A stretch of 64,000 bases of DNA from Nocardia australiensis (GCF_020733705.1 NZ_JAJFZM010000002.1:620001-684000), one strand, 5' to 3'; shown: positions 40,853-50,670, numbered from the stretch's first letter. Translations and numbers: made by a program. Notes: a model not told the origin generated them from the sequence alone.

Positions 40853-41275
40853 GAGGTCGGCCGCGAGTTCCTCACGTAGCGGCGTACCAGCTACGGGGTC
40901 GGTGATCCGACTGGCGCAAACGGAACATGAGGAAATGCCACCGAATTGAGACCGGCAACGCCCGCCACGGCCTGAGACAAACCAGAAATATCCAGGTCAG
41001 ACAGCTGGCGGTCCGCCACGACATTTGTCTTTCGGCGGCGACAGCCACCCCGAAAACTAGGCGAGTAAACCGCCCTTCTCTGATCGAGCGGTACCCGCTA
41101 GCGCCGCTCGCAGCAGGGCGCTCAGCTCGACTGGTTGCTCCACCTCTTCCACCCCTATCCAGTAATTTCCAGTATTTCTCGGCGGTCGCGTAGTGGCGTC
41201 TGCCGCTCCGCCTTCGATCGCCGCGCACGACACCTGCCGGTCTCTACAACAGCCGGAGTCGTTGTCTTGGGGGTC
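40853..41275. other. No gene recognised
   Basis: About 420 bases beside the IS110 remnant, with scattered short frames and no identifiable product. Confidence 0.35.
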
Positions 41276-41990
41276 ATGAGCACCGATCAGGTGTTGGTCG
41301 GCGAGCATGGTGCCGAAGACGACATCGGAAAGTCGTCGCATGAGGATTCGGAGGGCTTCCATTCCTCCGTCTCTACCAGCCTTGCGCCTGGCTGATAGTG
41401 CCCGCGGGGCGGCAGCGAGCTTGGGTGATTGCGATGCGGTGGAGGGCAGCGTTGAGTTGACGATTCCCGGTGCGCGACAGTCGATGTCGGGCGCGATTGG
41501 ACGGCCGGACTGGCAGCGGTGCGGTGCCGTTATGGCGGGCGAAAGCGTCTTTGGATCGGAATCGGTCGGCGCCCGCGGTCTCGCCGATGATCTTGGCAGC
41601 TGTCAGTGCACCGCAGCCGGCGACCGCCGGTAGCGACGGTGCCACCTGCTCGACTCGCTCGCTGATTTCAGCCGTGAGTTCAGCGATCTCGGTGGTCAAC
41701 CGGCGGCAGTGTCCGACCAGGTTCGTCGCAAGCCGACCGACAAGCCTGTCGAACTGGGCCAGGTGCTGCTCGACCCGGTCGTAAGCGCTGGCGAGTTCCA
41801 GCATGCCCGGTGGTGTCCAGGCTGGGTCGAGCTCGTGGAGGTGCCAACGCAGCCGAGTGATGATGCATGCGCGTTCGGCAACCAGGTCTTCGCGGTGGTC
41901 CACCAGTAGTCGGATGTCGCGCTCGACGCCGTCGAGTCGGGCGATTGGCAGGTCCGGCTCCCGCAGGGCCGCGCGGGCGATGGCGGGCGG
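41276..41990 (-). pseudogene. IS110-family transposase remnant
   Basis: The minus strand reads LPIARLDGVERDIRLLVDHRED, a helical middle and the IS110 C-terminal domain (VAGCGALTAAKIIGETAG, then FARHNGTAPLPV and RTGNRQLNAALHRIAITQAR). After a frameshift near 41370 a second frame gives the usual tail MEALRILMRRLSDVVFGTML. The N-terminal DEDD catalytic domain is missing, so it is inactive. Confidence 0.85.
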
Positions 41991-42089
41991 TGATCGCTCA
42001 CATCGAGCGCCATGAAGGTATAGCGCCCGCGCATCAGACCCAGCTCGTCGCCCTGTTGCACGAGTTGGCGGTGGCGGCTGAAAGTGTTG

Positions 42090-45000
42090 TCACGACAACA
42101 CTTTGAGACCACGCAGCGCCCGCAATTCGCCCAGCAACGCCGGGCTGACCGCCACTGGGTAGTCGGGTATCCCGAGCGCGGTCCGCTTCTGCCGGTGGCA
42201 CAGCACGATGTGCACCGGAGTACTGCCATGATGGGCCAATAGCGTTGATTTGAGTTCCAGAACGCTGTCGCGGTTGATGCTTTGGGCGTTGAGTTCCAGC
42301 ATCAAAGGGGGCCGCTGCTGTCCGCCGTCCAGGTGGCTGACGTCGAGCAGTGCGACATGCGAGCCGAATACCGCCATCTTGTCCTCGCGCCAGTTGACTC
42401 GGCCTTCGACGACGACGACGGAATCGACAGACAGATCCGCAGCGAACACGCTGTAGCTCTTCGGGAAGAACAGCACCTCGACCGAGGCGTCCAGATCCTC
42501 CAACACCGCGATCGCCCAGCTCTCACCCTTCTTGTTCACTCGACGCTCCAAGGAGGAGATGATTCCCGCGATAGTGACCGTTCCCTCTTTCGGTGGATTG
42601 GCGAGAATCCCGGCGATCGGCTTCGGCGCGTTCTTCCGGAGGACACGGTCCGCGCCGTCAAGCGGATGGCCGGAGACGTACAGCCCCAACATTTCCCGCT
42701 CGAGTGCGAGCATGTCCTTTCGCGGCCATTCCTCTGCGTCGAAGCGCAGGTGGGCCAGCGGTGAGGAATCGTTGTCTGTCTCCTCGGAGCCGTCTTCCAC
42801 ACCGAACAGGTCGAACTGCCCGATCGCCTCTTGGCGTTTCAAACCGGTGACGGCGTCCACGGCTTCCTCGTGGACTGCGATGAGCGCTCTGCGGTGGTGA
42901 CCGAAGGAGTCGAATGCGCCGGCTTTGATGAGTGATTCCAGAACGCGCTTATTGCAACAGACCAGCTGCGACTTCTCGACGAAGTTCGCGAACGAGGTGT
43001 ATTTTCCCTTCTGCTTGCGGGTTTCGATGATCGAATCGACAACATTGGCCCCAACATTGCGCACTCCGCCGAGCCCGAACCGGATGTCGCTGCCCACCGC
43101 GGAGAACCGTAGCGAGGATTCATTGACATCCGGGGCCAGGACCTTGATGCCGAGCTGCCTGCATTCGGAGAGGTAGATGGCTGACTTGTCCTTGTTGTCC
43201 GACACGGACGTAAGAAGTGCTGCCATGTACTCGGCCTGATAGTTGGCTTTGAGAAAGGCGGTCCAATAGCCAACCAGTGCATATCCGGCGGCGTGCGACT
43301 TGTTGAATGCGTATCCGGCGAACGGCAGCACGGTGTCCCAAAGGGCCTGCACGGACTCATCGGAGAATCCGTTCTCCCGCATGCCTGCCCGGAATCCCTC
43401 GAACTCCTTCTGCAGGACGTCCAGCTTCTTCTTGCCCATCGCCCTGCGCAGCACGTCCGCGCGCCCCATCGAGAACCCCGCGACGCGCTGCGCGATCTGC
43501 ATGATCTGCTCTTGGTACACGACCAAGCCGTAGGTTTCAGCAAGAATGTCGTGCAGCGGTTCTTCGAGTTCCGCGTGGATCGGCTCTATCTGCTGCCTGG
43601 CGTTTTTGCGATCGGCATAGTTGTTGTGCGTGTTCATCGCCATCGGCCCCGGCCGATACAGCGCGTTGACAGCGACGATGTCCTCGAAGCCGGTTGGCCC
43701 GAGTCGTCGGAGTAGGTCACGCATGGCGCCACCGTCGAGCTGGAAGACGCCGAGACTGTCTCCCCGCCCCAGCAATTCATAGGTCTTCGGATCGCTGGTG
43801 CCGAGCGAGTCGAGGTCGATCGTCTCGCCACGGTTGGCTCGGATGTTGTCGATCGCGTCGCCGATTACCGTGAGATTGCGCAGTCCGAGGAAGTCCATCT
43901 TGAGCAGGCCGATGGCCTCGCACGACGGATAGTCCCATCCGGTGATCACCGCACCGTCGTCGCGCTTCCACAACGGAGTCACGTTGACAAGCGGTTCCGA
44001 GGACATGATCACCGCGCAGGCGTGCACTCCCGCGTTTCGGATCAAACCCTCCAGTCCGCGCGCGGTCTCCATGATCGTGGCGACGTCGTTATCGGTTTCG
44101 ATCAGCGTCCTAACTTCGGCCGCCTCGGGGTAACGCTCGTGCTTCGGGTCGGTGATGCCCAACAGCGGAATGTCTTTGGCGGCGACCGGAGGTGGAAGTG
44201 CCTTGGAGATCCGGTCGGCAACGGCGAAACCGGCCTGGCCGTAGTGGACGCGGGCAGCGTCCTTGATCGCCGCCTTCGTTTTGATCTTGCCGAAGGTGAT
44301 CACCTGCGCGACGCGATCGGCGCCGTACTTCTCCGTCGCGTAGCGGACCATTTCGCCGCGTCGGCGATCGTCGAAGTCCATATCGATATCGGGCATGGAC
44401 ACGCGCTCGGGGTTCAGGAATCGCTCGAACAACAGGCCGTGCTCGATCGGGTCCAGATTGGTGATTCCCATGGCGAAGGAGACCAGCGATCCCGCGGCCG
44501 AACCACGGCCAGGGCCGACGCGGATACCCTCCTTGCGCGCGTGATCCATCAGGTCCGCAGTGATCAGGAAGTAGGCGGGGAACCCCTTTTCCACGATGAT
44601 GTCGATTTCGAACTCTGCGCGGCGCACGTATTCTTCCCCCACTCCGTGGGGGAAGCGCCGGTCGAGTCCACGCACAACCTGCTCGCGGAACCACGAGTTC
44701 GCGTCGTAGCCCTCGGGCGCGTCGTAGACCGGCATCCGATCTTTGTGCGCCCACACATCCGCGTAGGACTCCACCCGTTCGGCGATCAGCAAGGTGTTGT
44801 CTGCGGCGCCGGGCACCTGAGTGTCCCAGTACGCCCGCATGTCCGCCGCCGATTGCAGGTAGTAGCCATCGCCGTCGAATTTGAACCGGTTCGGGTCGCT
44901 GAGGGTCTTTCCGGCCTGCACACACAGCAGTGCGGCGTGCGCGTCGGACTGGTCCTTGCTTACGTAGTGCGAGTCGTTGGTCGCCAGCGGGGGCAGGCCG

Positions 45001-45650
45001 AGCTTGGCGCTGATCTCGAGCAGTCCGTCACGGACCGATCGCTCAATCGGCAAGCCGTGGTCCATCAACTCCACGAAGAAGTTGTCCTTGCCGAATATGT
45101 CGCGGTATTCGGACGCGGCCTGCATCGCCTCGGCATGTTGACCGAGGCGCAGTCGGGTCTGTACCTCACCGGATGGGCAACCGGTGGTGGCGATGATGCC
45201 GGAGGCATGCGCGGCGATCAGTTCACGGTCCATCCGCGGCTTGCGGTAGTAGCCCTCCATGCTGGCCAGCGATGACAGCGTGAACAGGTTGCGCAAACCT
45301 TGTGAATTCTGCGCCAGCATCGTCATATGCGTGTAGGCGCCACCGCCGGAGACGTCACCGCCGATGCCTTCGCCATTGGATCCGCGCTGGCCGGCCTGAC
45401 CCCAGAACACCGGCTTCTTGTGGTGTCTGCTGCCCGGCGCCAGGTATGCCTCGATGCCGATGATGGGTTTGATGCCCGCCTTCGTGGCGACCTGGTAGAA
45501 CTCGTCCGCGCCGAACATGTTCCCGTGGTCGGTCATGCCGACCGCGGGCATCCCGAGCCTGCCCGCCTCATCGAAGAGCGGCTTGATCTTCGCCGCACCG
45601 TCCAGCATGGAGTATTCGGTGTGTACGTGCAGGTGAACGAACGAAGACAA
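42090..45650 (-). CDS. dnaE: DNA polymerase III subunit alpha, DnaE1 type
   Basis: 1186-residue replicative polymerase. The N-terminal PHP domain reads FVHLHVHTEYSMLDGA with MTDHGNMFGADEF. The palm holds the catalytic aspartates in MPDIDMDFDDRR. A helix-hairpin-helix region and an OB fold (TVTIAGIISSLERRVNKKGE) follow, giving the full DnaE1 layout rather than the shorter DnaE2. TTG start with GGAGGG upstream. It is flanked by an IS110 remnant and a decayed toxin gene and lacks obvious housekeeping neighbours, so whether it is the sole copy is open. Confidence 0.95.
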   Translation of the reverse strand: MSSFVHLHVHTEYSMLDGAAKIKPLFDEAGRLGMPAVGMTDHGNMFGADEFYQVATKAGIKPIIGIEAYLAPGSRHHKKPVFWGQAGQRGSNGEGIGGDVSGGGAYTHMTMLAQNSQGLRNLFTLSSLASMEGYYRKPRMDRELIAAHASGIIATTGCPSGEVQTRLRLGQHAEAMQAASEYRDIFGKDNFFVELMDHGLPIERSVRDGLLEISAKLGLPPLATNDSHYVSKDQSDAHAALLCVQAGKTLSDPNRFKFDGDGYYLQSAADMRAYWDTQVPGAADNTLLIAERVESYADVWAHKDRMPVYDAPEGYDANSWFREQVVRGLDRRFPHGVGEEYVRRAEFEIDIIVEKGFPAYFLITADLMDHARKEGIRVGPGRGSAAGSLVSFAMGITNLDPIEHGLLFERFLNPERVSMPDIDMDFDDRRRGEMVRYATEKYGADRVAQVITFGKIKTKAAIKDAARVHYGQAGFAVADRISKALPPPVAAKDIPLLGITDPKHERYPEAAEVRTLIETDNDVATIMETARGLEGLIRNAGVHACAVIMSSEPLVNVTPLWKRDDGAVITGWDYPSCEAIGLLKMDFLGLRNLTVIGDAIDNIRANRGETIDLDSLGTSDPKTYELLGRGDSLGVFQLDGGAMRDLLRRLGPTGFEDIVAVNALYRPGPMAMNTHNNYADRKNARQQIEPIHAELEEPLHDILAETYGLVVYQEQIMQIAQRVAGFSMGRADVLRRAMGKKKLDVLQKEFEGFRAGMRENGFSDESVQALWDTVLPFAGYAFNKSHAAGYALVGYWTAFLKANYQAEYMAALLTSVSDNKDKSAIYLSECRQLGIKVLAPDVNESSLRFSAVGSDIRFGLGGVRNVGANVVDSIIETRKQKGKYTSFANFVEKSQLVCCNKRVLESLIKAGAFDSFGHHRRALIAVHEEAVDAVTGLKRQEAIGQFDLFGVEDGSEETDNDSSPLAHLRFDAEEWPRKDMLALEREMLGLYVSGHPLDGADRVLRKNAPKPIAGILANPPKEGTVTIAGIISSLERRVNKKGESWAIAVLEDLDASVEVLFFPKSYSVFAADLSVDSVVVVEGRVNWREDKMAVFGSHVALLDVSHLDGGQQRPPLMLELNAQSINRDSVLELKSTLLAHHGSTPVHIVLCHRQKRTALGIPDYPVAVSPALLGELRALRGLKVLS

Positions 45651-45899
45651 CAGACGCCCTCCAACGATGCGACCCGGGTTCGGATCGCCTTATTCGAGCC
45701 GAGCGAGCGACCGAGGGTCAAACAATCGACACGTGCGTGGCGACAACCGGTGGTTGTTGTTGCTGGCAGTGCCCGCTGCCCGTGGAACAGTCACTCTCGC
45801 AGGAGAATTCGTGCGCTTCCGGTGCCCCGTGGGCGCCGTGTCAACTGCCCGGCCGTGTCGAGCCGATGAGGTGGCGGGAGACGCTGTCGAGCACTGCGG

Positions 45900-46159
45900 C
45901 ACGGTTATCGATGAGGTAGAAGTGTTGGCACAAGAGCGCACCGGACGCATCGAAGTGCCCACGATCTCGGCGGACCTGTTGCGGGTCGCGCGCAAGGTGC
46001 AGAACAGATACATGGCCATGCGCCTGGATCTCACCGACGCCACCAATGTTTCATTAGCCGAGCGATACGGAGGTGTTGACACTCGACCGACGTGATTTCC
46101 GCGCAGTTACCCCGCTCACTGGTCATGCCGCGTTCCGCCTGCTGCCCGACGATCTCTAG
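45900..46159 (+). pseudogene. VapC-type PIN toxin remnant, frameshifted
   Basis: One frame reads EVLAQERTGRIEVPTISADL and LDLTDATNVSLAERYG. After a frameshift near 46070 another gives VLTLDRRDFRAVTPLTGHAA and FRLLPDDL to a stop. Together they match the C-terminal half of PIN-domain VapC ribonucleases. No intact N-terminus or antitoxin gene is visible. Confidence 0.75.
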
Positions 46160-46180
46160 CCGATCTGTCGGTGCTCACAT

Positions 46181-46440
46181 CGAACCCTCTTTGTCGCCCC
46201 TTGCCACCGAAAGGTTCTACCCGCTCGCGAAAGGGCTTGCCGCCGAGGGAATTCCCATAGCGGTGACGTGCCGGGGCTTACAGCTCGCTCGCCGACCGCA
46301 CTATCGGTGACCGGCCGAACGGGTGACCGCCGGTGCAGAAACCGAGGCGTATCGGGCCAACGCATTGTTCGACGCGCACCGCGACGATCCCGAATTCGAA
46401 TACCGGTTTATCGCCGACGAGGCCCGCGATTCCCTTGAAT
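46181..46440 (+). pseudogene. IS3-family OrfB 5' remnant
   Basis: FYPLAKGLAAEGIPIAVTCRGLQLARRPHYR, an in-frame TGA where tryptophan is expected, then EAYRANALFDAHRDDPEFEYRF up to ARDSLE. This is the N-terminal part of an IS3 OrfB of the type whose C-terminus is at 18755. It ends at the edge of the 56-bp repeat. Confidence 0.72.
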
Positions 46441-46487
46441 GAGCGATCGCTTAGATCTCCTCGTCTGAGTGCTCGTTCAGTCGCCGG
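46432..46487. repeat. 56-bp direct repeat, copy 1
   Basis: Runs from CCCTTGAATGAGCGATCGCT to GTTCAGTCGCCGG and matches 60068-60123 at 55 of 56 bases. Copy 2 contains the last four codons and stop of a TetR gene; here they are followed by unrelated DNA, so copy 1 is a displaced fragment. Confidence 0.9.
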
Positions 46488-46628
46488 CGGTGGGTGACGG
46501 CGTTGCCGGACAAACTACGGAACCTTCCCAGACCGCACTGCCTGCCCAACGTGTCTGAGTTCACTCTGCGGATCTGCCAGAGCATCACGGCTGTCGTGAC
46601 TCAGCAACCCCCGGCGCGGAACCACTCG

Positions 46629-47324
46629 TTACGCACGGTCCGGGGAACACTTCGCCGCTGTCTCAGTCTCAGCCTCAGCCGCTGCACACGACACTGCCGC
46701 CTCGATGCGGATGTCACCCTCGTTCAGCTCGAGGATCTGTCTGCTGATACGGGGCTCGTGCAGGAGATGGGCGAGCGTCGCAGCGACGTCGCCTCGACTG
46801 ATCTGTCCATGCACTTCAGCGAGCCCGAGTGCAATGAGGCCGGTGCTGGCGTCGTCGGTCAGGAGAGATGGACGCAGGATGAACCAGTCGAGGCCGCTGT
46901 GGCTGAGAGTGACTTCCGCTTCCTTCTTTGCGGCAAAGTAGTACTCCTCGTCGGCGGGAAGTTCGCGTTCCCTCCATGCCTCCGGGAAGACGGACACGAG
47001 TGCAACTCGACGAACACCAGCAAGGTGTGCCGCTTCGACGGTCTTGGCGACACCGTCTCGGTCGATAGCCTCGGTAACACCTCGTTCGCCACCGTTCGAC
47101 CCGGCGGTGAACACGATCACGTCGGTGCCGGTGACCACCGCGGCGAGATCATGTGGCGTCATAGCACCCAAGTCGCCGACGTACGTCTTGACGCCGACCG
47201 CGGCGAACTCGGCTTCGTCGCGCGTCGACCGTGTGAGCCCCTTGACGTTGTCGCCTCGATCCTTCAGGTGATCGGCGAGCAACCGGCCGATTCGTCCGGT
47301 GATGCCGATGACGAAGATGTCCAT
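46629..47324 (-). CDS. NmrA/SDR-type NAD(P)-binding protein
   Basis: 231 residues. It starts MDIFVIGITGRIGRLLADHLKD with the atypical SDR nucleotide motif GxxGxxG. Other landmarks are DVIVFTAGSNGGERG and DWFILRPSLLTD, as in YwnB/NmrA-like proteins. It follows a TetR gene on the same strand (58-base gap) and is probably regulated by it. Function unknown; such proteins often handle redox stress. Confidence 0.85.
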   Translation of the reverse strand: MDIFVIGITGRIGRLLADHLKDRGDNVKGLTRSTRDEAEFAAVGVKTYVGDLGAMTPHDLAAVVTGTDVIVFTAGSNGGERGVTEAIDRDGVAKTVEAAHLAGVRRVALVSVFPEAWRERELPADEEYYFAAKKEAEVTLSHSGLDWFILRPSLLTDDASTGLIALGLAEVHGQISRGDVAATLAHLLHEPRISRQILELNEGDIRIEAAVSCAAAEAETETAAKCSPDRA

Positions 47325-47382
47325 TGAATGTCTTCCCATCCCCAGGTTGTACTGAAACTTGATGTTGGAGATCCACGGTCCC

Positions 47383-47955
47383 TCACGACCGCTCTGCTGT
47401 CGCATTACGCAAGCCGTCATACAAGATCGTAGCGATGCGCTCCGCGTCGTCCCTCCACCCTTCTGTGCGGATCCCGCAGATACCGCCGAAGGCGCGCAGA
47501 ACGATGCGCCCGCTGACGTCGTTGCGGACGAGACCGACGGCAGTGCCGGCAGCGAGCAGTTCGTCGAGGGCACGAGCCATTTCGTTGCGAGTGTCGTCGA
47601 AGACAGGCGAGTCGGTCGCCAGGATGCTCTCGAGGACTTCTCCCATCCCTCTGCCCACTGCCGCGTGCTCCACGAGCAGCAACAGGAAGATGCGCAGGGC
47701 TTCGTCCGGGGCGTGCTGCTCGAGAAGCCGGGCCGGGGTTGCACAGAGCTCTGCGACCTCGTGGCGGTATACCTCCGCGACGAGCACCTCGCGTGTGTCG
47801 AAGTGCCGGTACAGCGTGCCGATGGACACACCGGCTCGACGGGCGATCACCTCCACATGAACGTTGTCGTCGGCGAGGAATGCCTCCCGCGCCGCAGTGA
47901 GGAGCGCCTCGCGGTTGCGGCGGGCATCGGCGCGCAACGGGCGTGATGACGGCAA
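47383..47955 (-). CDS. TetR/AcrR family regulator
   Basis: 190 residues. The helix-turn-helix includes RRNREALLTAAREAF, then HVEVIARRAGVSIGTLYRHFDTR. A TTG at 47955 is chosen because GGAGG stands 6 bases upstream; the longer frame has no such site. It lies before the NmrA-type gene in the same direction and beside a truncated SDR gene on the other strand, which may have been its original divergent target. Confidence 0.85.
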   Translation of the reverse strand: MPSSRPLRADARRNREALLTAAREAFLADDNVHVEVIARRAGVSIGTLYRHFDTREVLVAEVYRHEVAELCATPARLLEQHAPDEALRIFLLLLVEHAAVGRGMGEVLESILATDSPVFDDTRNEMARALDELLAAGTAVGLVRNDVSGRIVLRAFGGICGIRTEGWRDDAERIATILYDGLRNATAERS

Positions 47956-47989
47956 GCTGGTCCTCCATAAGGTGAGTCCGACTCCGTTT

Positions 47990-48640
47990 ATGTGTAGGGT
48001 TTCCGGAGGCCTGCCCGCCACCTTCATTCCCGCCGATCTGCGGTCGGAGGAGGGGGTGGCAGAACTTGGCCGGCGAGTGGTGGACAGCGTCGGAGGCGTC
48101 GACGTCTTGGTCAACAACGCAGGAGCCGCGACCGGGCCGATGCCGACTCTGGAGCGGTCCGACGCGTCGTGGCTCGCCGATCTGGAAATGAATCTGCTCA
48201 GCGCGGTCCGACTCGACCGGGCGCTGGTTCCCGGGATGGTCGAGCGTGGCTCGGGTGTCGTGGTGCACGTGTCCTCGATCGCCAGCCATCTTCCGCAGCC
48301 GGCCGAGGCCTCGTACGCCGCATCCAAGGCGGCGCTCAACACCTACAGCCGTGAGTTGGCGACGGCGGTGGGAGGGCACGGCGTGCGCGTGGTGTGCGTT
48401 CTACCGGGATTCATCGTCACCGAGGGTGCGCGCAAGCATCTACAACAGATGGCCGACAGTCAGGGCGTCGACATCGACGGCGTCACCCAGCAGGTCGTGG
48501 ATCACCTGAAGGTGCCGATGGGTCGTCCCGGCGACCCTGAGGACGTCGCAGAGATGATCGCGTTCCTTGCCTCGAGCCGCGGCAAGTGGCTCACCGGCGC
48601 CCAGTTCCGGGTGGACGGCGGCATCATTCCCACGGTCTGA
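47990..48640 (+). pseudogene. SDR oxidoreductase lacking its N-terminus
   Basis: It contains the NAG motif (VDVLVNNAGAATG), the catalytic serine (HVSSIASH), SYAASKAAL with Tyr and Lys, and GGIIPTV at the end. The N-terminal TGxxxGIG nucleotide-binding motif and first 50 residues are missing. The frame upstream is antisense to the TetR gene. The product would not bind NAD(P) normally. Confidence 0.75.
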
Positions 48641-48670
48641 GTCGCCGCCGCCCCCGACGGAGCGCCCCAA

Positions 48671-48830
48671 CAAATCCACATCGACCTCGCCACGGATGAC
48701 GCAGTGGCCGCGGACAAACGACTTCTCGACGCCGGCGGCTGCGGCCGACGGACGATCCCGTCGCCCTGCCCGAGAAGGTTCGCGTGTGTATGCCAGCCCA
48801 GCCGGACATCCGTTCTGTATTCGATGACTT
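48671..48830 (+). pseudogene. Glyoxalase/VOC domain remnant
   Basis: QIHIDLATDDAVAADKRLLD in one frame, then TDDPVALPEKVRV and YASPAGHPFC in others. Joined across frameshifts these match the C-terminal part of an actinobacterial VOC protein. No start or end remains. Confidence 0.65.
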
Positions 48831-48942
48831 CGAGCCCCAGTTCGTTCGGTCGGCAGACGGTGTTCAGGTAGGTCTAGCGAACCCCGCTCTACGAGACCCC
48901 CGATCTCGAGGAACGACTCCATCTCCTCTTCGCGGTCGGGCG

Positions 48943-49824
48943 TCAGCGGCCGATCCTGTCGAGCTCGGCCACCGCCTCTTCGGGGAGAGACAGTGCGGCG
49001 CCGTCGATGTTCTCGCGTAGGTGCGCAGTCGATGATGTGCCGGGGATGAGCAGAATGTTCGGGGAGCGCTGTAGCAGCCACGCGAGCGCCACCGACATCG
49101 GGGTTGCCCCGAGCCGTTTGGCTACCCCAGAGAGCGTCTCGGACTGCAGCGGCGTGAAGCCTCCCAGTGGAAAGAACGGAACGTAGGCGATGCCCTGCGC
49201 AGCGAGCTGGTCGATGAGGTTGTCGTCGTAGCGGTGCGCGAGGTTGTACATGTTCTGTACGCACACGATCGGGGCGATGCGCTGGGCTTCGTCGATTTGC
49301 TCGGGAGTGACGTTGCTGACCCCCAGGTGTCGGATCAGACCCTCCTTCTGAAGTTCAACGAGGGTTCCGAACGCCTCGGCGAGGGAGCCGGGTTGCGGGC
49401 CGTTGGCATCGCCCATGCGCATGTTGACGAGATCGAGGACCTCGACGCCGAGGGATCGGAGGTTTTCCTGGACCTGCTTGCGGAGGTCTTCGGGTCGCCG
49501 GGCGGTGGGCCAGCCGCCCTGCGCGTCGCGGTTCGCCCCGACCTTGGTGGCGATGAGCAGCGAATCGGGATAGGGGTGCAGGGCTTCGCGGATCAGGTCG
49601 TTGGTGACTCGGGGGCCGTACGCGTCGCTGGTGTCGATGTGGGTGATCCCCGCTTCGACGGCCTCGCAGAGCACGGCAAGAGCGCCGTCGCGGTCGGCAG
49701 GTGGCCCCATGACCCATGGGCCTGCGAGCTGCATCGCTCCGTAGCCGAACCTGGTGACGGAAGAGTCACCGAGAGTCCAGGTGCCGCCGGGAAGTGAGGT
49801 GCTGGATGCTTCCATCGTGTTCAC
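48943..49824 (-). CDS. Aldo/keto reductase
   Basis: 293 residues. It shows TRFGYGAMQLAGP, the catalytic Asp and Tyr in HIDTSDAYGP, the Lys in LLIATKVGA and a C-terminal LIPGTSSTAHLREN cofactor loop. The usual catalytic histidine region reads DLVNMRMGD, so that His is replaced. GTG start with AAGGAG upstream (an ATG 3 codons later is possible). Divergent from an HxlR regulator. Confidence 0.9.
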   Translation of the reverse strand: MNTMEASSTSLPGGTWTLGDSSVTRFGYGAMQLAGPWVMGPPADRDGALAVLCEAVEAGITHIDTSDAYGPRVTNDLIREALHPYPDSLLIATKVGANRDAQGGWPTARRPEDLRKQVQENLRSLGVEVLDLVNMRMGDANGPQPGSLAEAFGTLVELQKEGLIRHLGVSNVTPEQIDEAQRIAPIVCVQNMYNLAHRYDDNLIDQLAAQGIAYVPFFPLGGFTPLQSETLSGVAKRLGATPMSVALAWLLQRSPNILLIPGTSSTAHLRENIDGAALSLPEEAVAELDRIGR

Positions 49825-49883
49825 CTTGCTCCTTGCTTAGGGGGTGGCGCTTATCGCTACCTAGGACCATCATTGGGGAGTTG

Positions 49884-49898
49884 CTTCCCTTGGGGAAG
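49884..49898. promoter_or_regulatory. Inverted repeat in the AKR/hxlR promoter region
   Basis: CTTCCC-TTG-GGGAAG, a perfect inverted repeat midway between the two divergent genes. It is a good candidate for the HxlR binding site. Confidence 0.6.
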
Positions 49899-49946
49899 TA
49901 GGCACCTAGAAGTGCGTAACTAACTCAGGAGAAGGATCTGATCAGG

Positions 49947-50396
49947 TTGGGGACGACGAGTGTGGCTCAGAAGCGAGCGCTGGACAAGGTGGAGTACAAC
50001 GCGTTCCTTGCGGTGTGCCCCAGCCGTCAGCTGCTCGACCGGATCTCTGACAAGTGGGTCGTGCTGGTCCTGTGCGCGCTCGGCGGCGACGCTTCCGATC
50101 AGGATGACGCGGCGGATGGCACGGCAGGCAGCGCAAAGGCCATGCGCTACTCCGAGATTTCGCGTCTGCTGGCAGGAGTCAGCCAGAAGATGCTGACCCA
50201 GACGCTACGGGCGCTGGAGCGCGACGGCATGATCACCCGCACCGTGACGCCGACGGTCCCGGTCACCGTCTCCTACGAACTGACCGATCTCGGCCTCTCT
50301 CTCCATGAGATGACACGCGGCCTCAGAAGTTGGGCACAAGACCACATGCACCAGGTCCTTGCTCACCGAGCGACGTACGACGAACACGACGTCTGA
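49947..50396 (+). CDS. HxlR family transcriptional regulator
   Basis: 149 residues. It has the HxlR pattern: a cysteine near residue 24 (CPSRQLLDRISDKWVVLVLCAL), a winged helix with MRYSEISRLLAGVSQKMLTQ and LRALERDGMITRTV, then VSYELTDLGLSL. A 20-residue acidic insertion (DASDQDDAADGTAGSAK) interrupts the region before the recognition helices, which is unusual. The N-terminal cysteine suggests redox or electrophile sensing. TTG start with GGAGAAGG upstream; GTG 49962 is an alternative. Confidence 0.85.
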   Translation: MGTTSVAQKRALDKVEYNAFLAVCPSRQLLDRISDKWVVLVLCALGGDASDQDDAADGTAGSAKAMRYSEISRLLAGVSQKMLTQTLRALERDGMITRTVTPTVPVTVSYELTDLGLSLHEMTRGLRSWAQDHMHQVLAHRATYDEHDV

Positions 50397-50610
50397 CCAA
50401 CGTGTTTGCACGTTCTCGGCGCCACACCCGGATTGCACGGAGGGGGAGGCCTGATCTGCCTGGGATAGGCCGACGTGGGAACCAGCGGGCTACGCTACGC
50501 TCCTCAGTCTTTGTAAAGACTCTCGAAATCGGTTATCTATCAACATGATTCATTGATAGCTACGCTGTTTCGCGCCTGATCCGAAATCCACCACTCAGCT
50601 CAGTGGGGCG

Positions 50611-50670
50611 CTACCGTTCCCGTCTGCGGTGAGCGTGGGTGCGCACCTTCACTCGGCTTCCGCAGGTGGA
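50611..50670 (-). pseudogene. 3' end of CGNR-type regulator gene split by the transposon
   Basis: Read on the minus strand from the transposon edge, the bases give TCGSRVKVRTHAHRRRER and a TAG stop. This is the CGNR zinc-finger end missing from the fragment at 59340-59702, and the two parts join in frame across the 5-bp duplication. Confidence 0.8.

Noticed and set aside
42090..45650. Calling dnaE a resistance copy for a polymerase-targeting antibiotic
   Set aside because: No biosynthetic genes are nearby and copy number cannot be judged from the window.
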